The notes: generated by a model not told the origin, from the sequence alone. A stretch of 64,000 nt of DNA from CALDUY01 sp046350255 (GCA_046350255.1 JAXMAV010000010.1:186001-250000); one strand, 5' to 3'. Numbered from the stretch's first letter, positions 25,024-33,792 are shown. Numbers and translations: made by a program.

Positions 25024-26580
25024 ATGGATATTCTCTGGAGCGTCCTCCTCCGCACCGGGCAGACCGCCATCGAGGCTTCCTCGACCCTGGTGGTCGGCTT
25101 CTTCGTCGCTGCCGTGATGCGCGTCATGCTCGGCGCGGCGGGCACGCGCCGGCTGTTCGGTGGCGAGGGACTGGGCGGGCTCTTCCGTGCCTGGGCCATC
25201 GGCTCCCTCTTGCCTGTCTGCTCGTTCGGCGTCATTCCGGTGGCACGCGAGATGCGCCGGGCTGGTGTTCCCAGCGCCACCATCCTGGCCTTCATCCTGG
25301 CCGCCCCGCAACTGAACCCCCTGTCGTTCCTCTACGGCCTCACCCTCTCCGAACCCATCGTCATCATTTGCTTCGTGATCGCGACCATGGCGCTCGCCAT
25401 CGCGGGTGGCGAGATCTGGAAACGCCTCTTCGAGACGCCCGCCGACACCTTGCCACCCGGCGACGAGCCAACCCCAGCACCGGGCCTGAAGCGACTGGCA
25501 GCGGTGTTCGTCGCGGCCAGCCGCGAGGCATTCGGCCCGACCATGCTGTATGTTCTGATCGGCGTCGCCTTCACCGGCCTGCTGGCCGGCCTGTTACCGC
25601 ACGGCATCCTCGGCACCTCCATGCGGCACGACGACTGGCGCTCCCCGTCCCTCATGGCCCTGATCGGACTACCAGCCTACTCGGGCGTGCTGCCGGGCAT
25701 GATGCGGATCGGACTGATCTTCGAGCATGGCAACTCGGTCGGCGCAGGCTTCGTGCTGTTCGAGCTGGGTGTCGGCTTCAACCTCGGGCTGATCGTCTGG
25801 CTGATGGTGCTGTTCGGCTGGAAGCGACTGCTGGCCTGGCTCGCCATCCTCCTCGTCCTGGTGCTAGGGGTCGCTTACGGCATGGAGCAGCCCCTGTACT
25901 TCGCCAGCGAGGAGGCCAGCCACACCCACGCCTTCGACGATTGGACCAGCCCCTTCCCCTTTGGCACGGGCGTGACCGCCGAGATCGTGCGGGCCAAGCT
26001 GCTTCAGAAGATCGAGGTGTTGGAACCGTTCGCACTCGCAGCCCTCGCGGTGCTGCTCCTGGCAGGCGGGCTGCTGGCTCGCTTCGACAAAACTGGACGC
26101 CTGGAGAGGTGGTTCGCGACCGCCCCGCCGAGCGTGGATCGTCCGAAGACCGTCTGGAACCGGGACGTACCGGGGCCTGTCCTCGGCGTGGTCGCGCTGC
26201 TGGGGCTGGTGGTGTTCAGTGTCGTTGCACTCTACATCTACTACCCCGATCAGAAGCAGGCGTTCGAGGAGATCGTTCGGGTCCGGGCCGATGCCATGAG
26301 TGCCGTCCGCGCCGGCAAGAAGGAGGAGGCCACTCGCCAGCTCCAGCTCTGGGACCTGCTGACGCGGAAGCTCCAGGTCGGTGTCTTCCTCCGCACTGGC
26401 AAGATGGATCCCGAGGTCGGCAAGGCGACCGAGGACCTCCGCGAGCGGCTGGAGGAGCTGCGCGACGCCCTCCTGGCCGATGATCTCGTCGCCGCCCGGG
26501 ATCTACTCGTTCCCGTGGAGGAGGCCTACCGCAAATGCCGTCAGCACTATCGCGACGGCGAGCAGGCTCCCCCCAGCTGA
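25024..26580 (+). CDS. YraQ/ArsP-type permease with long C-terminal extension
   Basis: A 518-residue membrane protein. The start at 25024 has GGAG about 10 bases upstream. Eight or more hydrophobic helices span residues 5-410. The family signature PVCSFGVIPVAREMRRAGVP lies near residue 65, and a second inverted copy of the fold (ALIGLPAYSGVLPGMM) near residue 220. Known ArsP proteins carry a CSCG motif; here the second Cys is Phe, so an organoarsenical substrate should not be assumed. The last ~100 residues form a charged helical segment that most relatives lack. It lies 28 bases after the MoxR gene on the same strand and may be co-transcribed, but nothing links its function to that cluster. 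The substrate is unknown. Confidence 0.85.
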   Translation: MDILWSVLLRTGQTAIEASSTLVVGFFVAAVMRVMLGAAGTRRLFGGEGLGGLFRAWAIGSLLPVCSFGVIPVAREMRRAGVPSATILAFILAAPQLNPLSFLYGLTLSEPIVIICFVIATMALAIAGGEIWKRLFETPADTLPPGDEPTPAPGLKRLAAVFVAASREAFGPTMLYVLIGVAFTGLLAGLLPHGILGTSMRHDDWRSPSLMALIGLPAYSGVLPGMMRIGLIFEHGNSVGAGFVLFELGVGFNLGLIVWLMVLFGWKRLLAWLAILLVLVLGVAYGMEQPLYFASEEASHTHAFDDWTSPFPFGTGVTAEIVRAKLLQKIEVLEPFALAALAVLLLAGGLLARFDKTGRLERWFATAPPSVDRPKTVWNRDVPGPVLGVVALLGLVVFSVVALYIYYPDQKQAFEEIVRVRADAMSAVRAGKKEEATRQLQLWDLLTRKLQVGVFLRTGKMDPEVGKATEDLRERLEELRDALLADDLVAARDLLVPVEEAYRKCRQHYRDGEQAPPS

Positions 26581-26607
26581 CCCGCTGCCACCGGCTCGTA
26601 CCGTGAA

Positions 26608-28194
26608 CTAATCAGCCACCCGGACGGCCGCACGGAACTTCTCGCGCTGGAATCGCTCCTTCGGGAAGAACTCGTCGCGCAGGATGATGTTGATTGCCGC
26701 GTCCAGCGCAGTGCCGCCAAATCGGTCCACCTGGGTCTGCCACAACCGTACGTCGCCCGCTGTGAGCTGCGTCAGCCGCGCCCGGTATTTCTTGCCGCGC
26801 TCCACGCTGTACTTCGTTCCCTCGTACAACCCCGGCACCGGCGCCAGGACCAGCGGGATAGCGTAGGCCGGCCCTCCAGGAAGGTTCGTGGTGGCCGTCT
26901 GTCCGATCTTCAGTTTCAGCACCGCCTCGAACGCTTCCTTCCACAGCACGGCTTCTGCCGCGGGTAGGCTGGTGACGCGCTGCAGCAACGGGGCTGCCGC
27001 CCGCGCGTTCCAGTGAAGCCCGTCGAACGCGACGCTGAAGCGCGTCGCGAAGTAGGTGCGACAGGCCTGCCGACTCAGCCCTGGCTCAAACTTCTGGCCG
27101 CGCAGCCGTTCCAGCTCCGTCGCCCACTTCTCGAACTCCTCGGGCGGTAGCGCCTCCAGACGCCTGGTCACCTGCGCCAGCCCCTCCACGGTATATTCGC
27201 CATCTCGCCCGGTCACCACCAGCGGCTCGCCGCCTGGCGGCTGGATCTGTGTGAGTTTCTGCTTCGCCGGTACGTCCTGCTTCGTGTCTCGCACGGTATG
27301 CCGGTCATCATTCGCGCCGCCGCGCGGCAGTGCCCGGACCGGGACAGCAGGAGTCGGTATGCCTGCGCCTGCCAGGAGCCGTACTCCGGCGCCCACCCCG
27401 CCGAGCGTGACAGCCGACAGGAGGACCAGCACCGCCACCGTCTTGAGTTTCGTCGTCAGCATCGCCTGCAACACCCCCGTAACCAGCGCTGCCACTCCGG
27501 AGGAGACCGCTCCCGCGCCGAGCGCTCCCTGCGTGCTCAACAGCACCAACGGCGGCACTGCCACCGTCTGCGAAGCCAGCAGCGTTCCCACCGACGCTCC
27601 CACACCGCGGCGGGCCAGGCGTTTCGCCAGCAGCGCTCGCGCTCGCGCCAGCCGACCGCCCACCGTTCCTTCCGGCACCCCCAGCTGGGCGGCTGCCTCT
27701 TTCCGCGTCCGTCCCTCCAGGTCGCACAGCACCACCACCGCCCGGTAGATGGCCGGCAACACTACCAGCGCCCGATCCAGCTCCTCACCTTCCGAGAACA
27801 CCTCCGCCGGGGGCGCCGCCGGGGGATGCGGCAGGTGGGTCAGTGGGCTTTCCCGCGTGCGTCTCCGCCCGAGGGCCCGCCGCGCCTGCAATGTCGCCTG
27901 ATGCGCCACCCCGTACAGCCAGTTGCCGACCATGCCACGCGGCGAGACCGACTCCGCCTTGCGCACCAGCACCAGGAAGGTGGCCTGGAAGGCATCCTCC
28001 GCCTCGTGATGATCGCGCAGGGCCCGCAGGCACACGCCCCAGACCATCGGGGCATGACGCCGCACCAGGGCGGCCAGGGCCATTTCGTCGCGCTGCTCGA
28101 CATAACGCCCGAGCAGCTCGTCATCTCCGAGGGCGCTTCCGTCGGCAGGCATCACGCAGCGATAGAGCTCGTCGATCAGTCGGTTCGCCGCCAT
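26608..28194 (-). CDS. ECF sigma factor with transmembrane segment and C-terminal extension
   Basis: A 528-residue protein, started at ATG 28194 behind GGAGGAG. Sigma region 2 is at residues 24-112 (DDELLGRYVE..., HHEAEDAFQATFLVL, GNWLYGVAHQ) and region 4 at 138-196 (LPAIYRAVVVL, RKEAAAQLGVPEGTVGGRLA). A single hydrophobic helix at 251-275 follows, then a Pro-rich linker and a ~220-residue C-terminal domain I cannot identify. Known planctomycete ECF groups carry such extensions, which are thought to put the regulator in the same chain as the sigma factor. The topology would leave the extension outside the cytoplasm. No anti-sigma gene is adjacent. It is convergent with the permease gene, 27 bases apart, with no obvious terminator. 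Confidence 0.88.
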   Translation of the reverse strand: MAANRLIDELYRCVMPADGSALGDDELLGRYVEQRDEMALAALVRRHAPMVWGVCLRALRDHHEAEDAFQATFLVLVRKAESVSPRGMVGNWLYGVAHQATLQARRALGRRRTRESPLTHLPHPPAAPPAEVFSEGEELDRALVVLPAIYRAVVVLCDLEGRTRKEAAAQLGVPEGTVGGRLARARALLAKRLARRGVGASVGTLLASQTVAVPPLVLLSTQGALGAGAVSSGVAALVTGVLQAMLTTKLKTVAVLVLLSAVTLGGVGAGVRLLAGAGIPTPAVPVRALPRGGANDDRHTVRDTKQDVPAKQKLTQIQPPGGEPLVVTGRDGEYTVEGLAQVTRRLEALPPEEFEKWATELERLRGQKFEPGLSRQACRTYFATRFSVAFDGLHWNARAAAPLLQRVTSLPAAEAVLWKEAFEAVLKLKIGQTATTNLPGGPAYAIPLVLAPVPGLYEGTKYSVERGKKYRARLTQLTAGDVRLWQTQVDRFGGTALDAAINIILRDEFFPKERFQREKFRAAVRVAD

Positions 28195-28348
28195 GGCTCT
28201 CCTCCGTTGGCCGCTCTCCCTACGCTCTATCCCGGCTGCTTGCCGGAGTAGACGAGCAAGGCGTGTGGCCGCCCCTCGGTCTCTCTCCTTCTATCCGCCG
28301 CCCTCCCACGATTTGATACACAGGTTTCCCTGCCCGCGCCAGGAATCA

Positions 28349-29095
28349 CTACTCGCGCCCCAGCACCCGATCCAGCGCCCAGCAGCCGCGCACGTGAGTT
28401 CCTCCGCTGCGTAGATGGTGCAGGATCTCCCCATCGGAGCAGCCGGCCTCCTCCAGCGCATCGGCCAGGATCGCCAGACGTACCGGATCAAGCTCTCCCG
28501 AGGGGGCGGATCGCTCGGCATAGGCTGTCTTCGCCAGTTCCAGCACCGCCGGCGTGAGACACTCCGGGGCGAGCGTCCCGGGCCGGAAGTGATCACCGAA
28601 CAGATCGCGCAGCCGTGCCACTACCTGCCGACGGATGTTCTCCATCGCCTGCCGTGCTTCCTCCTCGTGTTCGTCGCCCCCGGCTCGATACCAGGCGGTC
28701 TGCTCCACATCGTACAGGACACAGGTCACCCGAACCGCGTAGGGGAAGGCATCGCGAAACGAGCAGGCGTTGGCCACCGCGTTGGCCGCCAGTTGCCGTT
28801 CCAGAAACGCGCTGTCCGGCCCGTCACCCATCTCATCGCTGGCTGCATCCAGATCGCTCGACACTTCCCACGCCTCCTGGCTGGCGCGGGCCAGGTCGGT
28901 GGGGGTGGACAATCCGTCGGCCGCACGCTCGAGCTCCTCCAGCGCCTCGCGACATTCCTCGCGATCCAGTTTCTCCCACACCAGGCGGATGCACGCGCTG
29001 GCCAGCAGCCGGAGTCGCCGCTCGCTCGCCCTTCGCTTCACCGCCTCCAGCAGACGCTGTGGCTCCTCGCAGCGCAGCCATGCTTCCTCGTCCAT
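28349..29095 (-). CDS. Gemmata-type conserved hypothetical protein
   Basis: A 248-residue soluble protein. ATG 29095 is preferred over the in-frame ATG at 29140 because GGAGAAG lies six bases upstream. It begins MDEEAWLRCEEPQRLLE and ends in a conserved block, LAILADALEEAGCSDGEIL with HVRGCWALDRVLG. From memory this order (E-W-L-x(3)-D/E-P-x-x-L-L at the start, ADALEDAGC...HVRGCWVVD at the end) is a very common paralogous family in Gemmata-type genomes, of unknown function. The sequence is helical, with no signal peptide or membrane helix. It lies 154 bases upstream of the ECF sigma gene on the same strand. Confidence 0.8.
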   Translation of the reverse strand: MDEEAWLRCEEPQRLLEAVKRRASERRLRLLASACIRLVWEKLDREECREALEELERAADGLSTPTDLARASQEAWEVSSDLDAASDEMGDGPDSAFLERQLAANAVANACSFRDAFPYAVRVTCVLYDVEQTAWYRAGGDEHEEEARQAMENIRRQVVARLRDLFGDHFRPGTLAPECLTPAVLELAKTAYAERSAPSGELDPVRLAILADALEEAGCSDGEILHHLRSGGTHVRGCWALDRVLGRE

Positions 29096-29232
29096 GCGCT
29101 TCTCCGCTTGCTCATCGGCCCCCAGCGACCAGCGTAGCACGCCCCCACTCCTTCAAACAGGTCACGCGGCGAGCCAGCGCCCCTCCCGGACGCCAACCCA
29201 CCGCGTGCCATGGTTTTCCGCGCGCGGACGAC

Positions 29233-30621
29233 TCAATCCTCGCCATCCTGCCCGCCGACGACGGTCAGCGCGGTCGGCTTCCCGCCCACCTTGAACGTCG
29301 CCACCACCTCCAGGCGCTTCAGATCCAGCATCGACACCGTCCCGTCGCCGGGATTGCTAAAGAATCCGTGGCGCCGATCCGCGTCGAAGGCCAGATCGTG
29401 GTGGCCGAAGTGTCCCTCCACGGCGCTCGTGCCCACCTTCAGACGCTTGATCGACCGGGCATCGCTACAGTCGCCGTCGCCGTTCGGATCCAGGTCCACC
29501 ACCTCCAGGGCCTCCTCGGCCTCGCTGCCCTTCGTTCGATCGTGGAACACCAGCGCATAGGCCTTGCCGGCCGGGGTGACCGCCACGTGAGGTGTCGTTG
29601 CCTGCGTTCCCTTCGCCACGGTGAGGGGCACCAGCACCGGCTGCGGCTCGGATTTCCGCGCGTCCAGCAGCACCAGCGCGGCACTGGCCTGCTTCCCCGT
29701 CACGCACAGGACATAGGGCCCGTGGTTGGCGAATGCTCCCGTGCGCCGGGGCTTGTCGCCCTCCTTGCCGAGGGAAATGTGATGCACCTTCACTGCCTCC
29801 GGGCGTAACTTCACCTCGCGGTCGGCCTCCACCCAGCAGATCCCATCCGCGGGCGCAAAGAACACCTTACCCGAGTTGGCCGTCGCCCCATGGATCACGC
29901 CCGTCGGCAACCGGAACGAGTACGCGATCGCGCTGGGCTCCTTTCCGTGGATCGGCGTTACGTCCACTCGTCCCTGGTTCGGCCCGCCGCCATCGATCCA
30001 CGCGCCATAGCCGACGCGATCCTCCACCACCGCCAGGGTGATGTGGTTGCCCCCGCCCGGGACGAAGCGCGGCGTGCCCTTCTTCCCCTCCAGGTACTCC
30101 TTCGGGTCGATCCGCGTGTAGCCATTCAGTCGATCGTTCGCCAGGAAGAACTTGCCGCCGTACAGGTACAGATGCGCCGGGTTCCCCTGCCTGGTGTCCA
30201 GCCGGCTATCGACCACGCGCGGCTTCCATTTGAAGCTCCAGTGGCCGTGGTCGCCGTGGTCGGTGTACCCCACCCCCGACTTTACCAGCATCCAGCCGCT
30301 CTTGTAGGCGCCCTCCTCCTCGTCGCGCACGCCGACGCAGAGCATCCGCTCGGCCTGGCTCATCTGCACCAGCTTCTGCCGCGCCGGGTCCAGTCCGGCA
30401 AACCCCTCCACTCCCTGAAGCGGCGCGAGCCCATAACCCTCTGCCGTCTCTTGCACGTCACCCCAGCGCAGGCTGCTCGTGGCAAGATCCTGCACAAACA
30501 GCCGCACCAGCGGTCGCTTCTTCGGTGCCGCGACGGCCGGTTTCGCTCCCCGCGCCTCCGGCCGGACGACCAGCGGCAGCGCCGCCACCACGCATCCCAG
30601 CGCCAACCATACACGTACCAT
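29233..30621 (-). CDS. Secreted beta-propeller-like protein with a DHGDHGH metal-site motif
   Basis: A 462-residue protein. Residues 1-25 form a signal peptide (MVRVWLALGCVVAALPLVV, cleavage near ARGA), and GGGAGGAAT lies before the start. The rest is beta-rich, with repeated strands ending in Asp/Gly turns. The C-terminal part (FDADRRHGFFSNPGDGTVSMLDL) resembles YVTN/lactonase-like propeller blades. DHGDHGH at residues 121-127 resembles the His-rich site I recall from AztD-type periplasmic zinc chaperones, which are also propellers; this is a suggestion, not a firm assignment. No zinc ABC transporter is adjacent. It follows the DUF1559 gene after 30 bases and is probably co-transcribed with it. 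Confidence 0.75.
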   Translation of the reverse strand: MVRVWLALGCVVAALPLVVRPEARGAKPAVAAPKKRPLVRLFVQDLATSSLRWGDVQETAEGYGLAPLQGVEGFAGLDPARQKLVQMSQAERMLCVGVRDEEEGAYKSGWMLVKSGVGYTDHGDHGHWSFKWKPRVVDSRLDTRQGNPAHLYLYGGKFFLANDRLNGYTRIDPKEYLEGKKGTPRFVPGGGNHITLAVVEDRVGYGAWIDGGGPNQGRVDVTPIHGKEPSAIAYSFRLPTGVIHGATANSGKVFFAPADGICWVEADREVKLRPEAVKVHHISLGKEGDKPRRTGAFANHGPYVLCVTGKQASAALVLLDARKSEPQPVLVPLTVAKGTQATTPHVAVTPAGKAYALVFHDRTKGSEAEEALEVVDLDPNGDGDCSDARSIKRLKVGTSAVEGHFGHHDLAFDADRRHGFFSNPGDGTVSMLDLKRLEVVATFKVGGKPTALTVVGGQDGED

Positions 30622-30651
30622 GGTGAGATTCCTCCCGTGTCCTGAGTTCGA

Positions 30652-31731
30652 TCACTGATTCTCCGCCACCACTTCGCCTCCCGCCCGGGTGGCCATGGCG
30701 CGCCACGTCTGCAGCGCAATCGCATCGCGGACGAAGCGCACGCTGCCATCGCCGAACGCCACATTCACCCCGCCCGAGAAGTTACTCCGCGCCGAGAGCC
30801 AGCCCATCCCGTGCGCCGTCGAGTCCGGCACCGTGCTGTTCGGCGTCAGCGCCGCCGTGAATCCGTTGGCCGTGGCGTTGCCCCAGATCCACGATCCGCC
30901 CCGGTTGCCTCGCCACGAGGTCGCCGTCTGATGTTCTGTCGCCCCGATCGGCGGGCTGACTCCATACCCCGGGCTGGCTCCGGTGGGGCCGGTAAACAGC
31001 CCTTTCCCTGCCAGGCTCGCCACCTGGCGCCGACGCTCCTCGCCGGTAAGGTCGGTGAACGGCTTTGTCAGGTTCACGTTCATTCCCAGCAGCGTCTGGG
31101 TCATGAACATGGTGTTCGATGTCCCATCCATGATGTCCGCGAAGCGCAGGCCCTGACCGTAGAAGAACATCCCATCCGTTGGGAAGCGTGTGTCGTAGCC
31201 GTTGATGGCTGCACCTCCCGCACCCCCATCGCCTGACCCCAGGTTCACCACATAGCTCGTTCCGGCGTGGGTGCCACCACCGGAGTTGATGGTGAACAGG
31301 GGCGGCTGCCCATCGGCCGGGCACAGGAAGGTCTTCAGCACTGTCCCCGCCGCTCCGGCCGCGGCCGGATTCAGCTGAAACGACGGCGTCGGAAACACTC
31401 CCACGAACAGCGGCTGGGTCATGTCGAACGTCCGCCCCAGGTTCTCCTGCTCGAGGTACGGCAACAGCTGGGCATGGACCGAGTAGCCGAACGACGTGGC
31501 ATTGCTCGGCCCCGCGGGCAGCATGCCGGGCAACCGCCCCGTCGCGCTCTCGTACGCGTGCAGCGCCAGCCCCAGTTGTTTCAGGTTGTTCTGACACGAC
31601 ATCCGCGCCGCCGCCTGCCGGACCTTCTGCACCGCGGGCAGTAGCAGGCCGATCAGGATGGCGATGATGGCGATCACCACCAGTAACTCGATCAGCGTGA
31701 AGCCTCGTCGTTTCCTCTCCCTCGCCGTCAT
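30652..31731 (-). CDS. DUF1559 protein with type IV prepilin-like N-terminus
   Basis: A 359-residue protein. The start at 31731 is chosen for the strong GGAAGGAG upstream and because the prepilin-type signal begins nine residues in; the reading frame stays open upstream to 31929. Motifs: GFTLIELLVVIAIIAILIGLLLPA (cleavable class III signal and hydrophobic helix, residues 10-33), then QxxRxAAxRxxCxNNLKQLGLALHxYE. The C-terminal NVAFGDGSVRFVRDAI carries the family's GDGS hallmark. DUF1559 proteins are hugely expanded in planctomycetes and are processed like pseudopilins, but their function is unknown. The PilT- and GspE-like ATPases at 42042-44998 could power the same machinery. It is divergent from the 31895 gene. 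Confidence 0.95.
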   Translation of the reverse strand: MTARERKRRGFTLIELLVVIAIIAILIGLLLPAVQKVRQAAARMSCQNNLKQLGLALHAYESATGRLPGMLPAGPSNATSFGYSVHAQLLPYLEQENLGRTFDMTQPLFVGVFPTPSFQLNPAAAGAAGTVLKTFLCPADGQPPLFTINSGGGTHAGTSYVVNLGSGDGGAGGAAINGYDTRFPTDGMFFYGQGLRFADIMDGTSNTMFMTQTLLGMNVNLTKPFTDLTGEERRRQVASLAGKGLFTGPTGASPGYGVSPPIGATEHQTATSWRGNRGGSWIWGNATANGFTAALTPNSTVPDSTAHGMGWLSARSNFSGGVNVAFGDGSVRFVRDAIALQTWRAMATRAGGEVVAENQ

Positions 31732-31754
31732 TGCTCGCTCCTTCCAGGTGTGAC

Positions 31755-31783
31755 AGTATAACCAAGTAATACATTGTGAGTAA
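31755..31783 (-). promoter_or_regulatory. Candidate promoter of the DUF1559 operon
   Basis: On the minus strand TTACTC and TATACT are 17 bases apart, with the -10 box about 24 bases before the start codon. The -35 match is weak. It overlaps the octamer GTATAACC (31756-31763, plus strand) and the GTAATAC repeats. Confidence 0.4.
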
Positions 31784-31796
31784 TACTTTGTAATAC
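31766..31796. repeat. Three direct GTAATAC repeats in a divergent promoter region
   Basis: GTAATAC occurs at 31766-31772, 31780-31786 and 31790-31796, in an AT-rich island within GC-rich DNA between the divergent genes at 31731 and 31895. Spacings are 14 and 10 bases. This is a possible binding array for a regulator. Confidence 0.5.
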
Positions 31797-31894
31797 ATAT
31801 CCTCTGAACGGCAAGAGAGAAATCCGCGCCGCTGCAGAAAAACCGCTCGTCTGCTGCTACAACACCCTCTGCCCACTTCCTGGAGAACCCTCTC

Positions 31895-32257
31895 ATGGAC
31901 GAAGCCACCGGCACCGTTGCCGAGTTCACCTCCGAGGCCGAGGCCTTCGTGGCCCTCGCTCAGCTGGCCGGGGAGGGCATCCGCGCCCAGGTCGCCACTC
32001 TGGGCGGCTCCGGTCTGCCCGTCGCCCCCTTCCGCGTCGTCGTCGCTCCCGAAGATTACAATCGCGCCATGGTCGTCCTGGGCCAGGGCGACGAAGGCAT
32101 CCTCGACGAGGGCTGGGAAGAATCCGCCGAGGCCGCCCTCGACGGCTGGATCTGCTCGCTCTGCGATACCCCCAACGACCTCGACGAGGCCTTCTGCACC
32201 GCCTGCGGCGGCTCGCGCCTGGATGTTCGGGCCGAGGATATCGACGACGAGGATTAA
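31895..32257 (+). CDS. DUF2007-like / zinc-ribbon small protein, copy 1
   Basis: A 120-residue acidic protein with GGAG about 14 bases before ATG 31895. Residues 1-70 (VAEFTSEAEAFVALAQLAGEGIRAQV... FRVVVAPEDYNRAMVVL) match the DUF2007 'putative signal-transducing' fold. The C-terminus is a four-Cys ribbon, WICSLC then FCTACGGSR, of RanBP2/zinc-ribbon type. There is no signal peptide, so it should be cytoplasmic. A diverged paralogue follows at 32422. The function is unknown; protein or nucleic-acid binding by the ribbon is possible. Confidence 0.8.
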   Translation: MDEATGTVAEFTSEAEAFVALAQLAGEGIRAQVATLGGSGLPVAPFRVVVAPEDYNRAMVVLGQGDEGILDEGWEESAEAALDGWICSLCDTPNDLDEAFCTACGGSRLDVRAEDIDDED

Positions 32258-32421
32258 CTCGACCGTTCCGCCTGGGCAGATCGTGGCGACCCGGTCAACC
32301 CTGCCGGTTGCGCCTGCCTGCCGATGCGCATGGAGATCGTGACGCGGTCGGCGCTGCTGGACAACGCGCGTGGGGCATGGTGTAGTTTTCCGGAAGGGTT
32401 GCTCGCTCCGGAGAAGATGCC

Positions 32422-32790
32422 ATGTACGAGCTGACCGAAGTGATCGGAGAGTTCGCCACCGAGGCCGAGGCCCAGGTGGCCCTGGTGCGGTTGAAGATGG
32501 ATCGCATCGACGCCCGTCTGGTGGGTCATGTTCCCTGTGCGGCCAGCTTCTGGTTGCTCGGCCGCCTGCCGTTCGTTCCCATCCACATGGTGGTGCCACG
32601 CTCCCAGGCCGACCGTGCCCGCTTCATCCTGGCGGCTGCCGGGGTCGAGGTGCTGGAGCCGGACTGGGAATCCCTGGCCGAGCGCGCCGTCGATGGCTGG
32701 ATCTGCGCCGGCTGCGACAGCGAGGTCGATCATTCCGACGACACCTGCCCCATCTGCTCGGCCTCGCGCTTCTGGGTGGACGACGAGTAA
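32422..32790 (+). CDS. DUF2007-like / zinc-ribbon small protein, copy 2
   Basis: A 122-residue paralogue of the upstream gene, with GGAGAAG six bases before ATG 32422. It has the same layout: a DUF2007-like N-terminal half (EVIGEFATEAEAQVALVRLK, then HMVVPRSQADRARFIL) and a WICAGC ... CPICSASRFW zinc ribbon. The first half differs from copy 1, with an inserted hydrophobic SFWLLGRLPF, while the ribbon framework is kept. That points to an old duplication. The copies are 164 bases apart and may be transcribed separately. Confidence 0.8.
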   Translation: MYELTEVIGEFATEAEAQVALVRLKMDRIDARLVGHVPCAASFWLLGRLPFVPIHMVVPRSQADRARFILAAAGVEVLEPDWESLAERAVDGWICAGCDSEVDHSDDTCPICSASRFWVDDE

Positions 32791-32792
32791 TC

Positions 32793-33626
32793 TCAGCCCT
32801 GGCCGCGTTCCTGGTCAAGCAGCCGCTGCTTGCGCGCCAGCCCCCAGCGATAACCGCCCAGTGACCCATCGCCCCGGATCACGCGGTGACAGGGGATGAT
32901 GAGCGACACCGGGTTGGTGGCGCAGGCGCGGGCCACGGCGCGGGCGGCGCTGGGCTGCCCCAGGCGCTCGGCCACCTCGCGATAGGTCCGGGTCTGGCCG
33001 CGCGGAATCCGCCGTAACTCCTGCCAGACGCGCCACTGAAATGCCGTCGCCTGCACGTCCAGCGGAAGATCGAGCGCCACCTGCGCTCCTTCCAGGTAGC
33101 GCCGGCACTGCTCTGCCCACCCGGCCAGGGCGCCATCTTCCCGGGTGCGCTGGGCGGCGGGAAACTCCCACGCCAGCTCCTCTTCCAGCTCGGCGGCGGC
33201 ATCGCCGAGGTACACGGCGCTGACGCCGCGCTCGGTCCCGGCCAGCAACAGAAGCCCCAGCGCACTGCCCACCAGGGTGTACACAATCGTCTCCGCCGCC
33301 CCGCCTCGCCGATAGGCGCCCGGCGTCATCCCCAGGTGGTCGGCAGCCGACTCGTACACCCGGCTGGTGGAGCTGTAACCCGCCTCGAACACCGCCGCCG
33401 TCACCGGCCGATCGTCGCGCAGCTGCTCTTTCAGCCGGTCGAGCCGACGGGCGGCCAGGTACTCGCGCGGCGAGATGCCCAGGGTGCGTTTGAAGGTGCG
33501 CTGCAGATGGCCCGGGCTGAGCGCGAACGCCTCCCCCAGGTCGGCCAGCGTCAGCGGTTCGTCCAGGTGCCTGTCAATCAGCCGGCAGACGCCCTCGACG
33601 AGCCGGGCGTGGTCGCGTTCCGCCAT
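32793..33626 (-). CDS. Ada-like AraC regulator fused to methylguanine-DNA methyltransferase
   Basis: A 277-residue protein with GGAGGGAT before ATG 33626. Residues 8-107 are an AraC-type double helix-turn-helix (LTLADLGEAFALSPGHLQRTF, then VTAAVFEAGYSSTSRVYES). Residues 110-185 form the small N-terminal domain of the methyltransferase. Residues 195-277 hold the catalytic domain, with acceptor Cys246 in the PCHRVI motif. Relative to E. coli Ada, the N-terminal zinc phosphotriester domain (Cys38) is missing, as in many Ada-like proteins. The known reaction is irreversible transfer of the O6-methyl group from guanine to this Cys. Autoregulation is possible but no operator is visible. Confidence 0.93.
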   Translation of the reverse strand: MAERDHARLVEGVCRLIDRHLDEPLTLADLGEAFALSPGHLQRTFKRTLGISPREYLAARRLDRLKEQLRDDRPVTAAVFEAGYSSTSRVYESAADHLGMTPGAYRRGGAAETIVYTLVGSALGLLLLAGTERGVSAVYLGDAAAELEEELAWEFPAAQRTREDGALAGWAEQCRRYLEGAQVALDLPLDVQATAFQWRVWQELRRIPRGQTRTYREVAERLGQPSAARAVARACATNPVSLIIPCHRVIRGDGSLGGYRWGLARKQRLLDQERGQG

Positions 33627-33717
33627 GATCTATCCCTCCGCGAGCAGGCTAGCACACGGCCGTCGCCTCGCACTATCCGATTCTTGCGCCGCAGCTGCCC
33701 GCGACCCCCGCCGCCTG

Positions 33718-33723
33718 TATAAT
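33718..33723 (+). promoter_or_regulatory. Consensus -10 box before the small Pro-rich gene
   Basis: A perfect TATAAT preceded by TG. The -35 position at 17 bases (CTGCCC) is poor. It would drive the 33793 and 33994 genes. Confidence 0.45.
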
Positions 33724-33792
33724 GTCCCCCTGGAGTAGCGAGGCGGTCCAGTCGTGACCGCCCTTTCGGTTTCTCGCTGGAGCCGACGGGCC

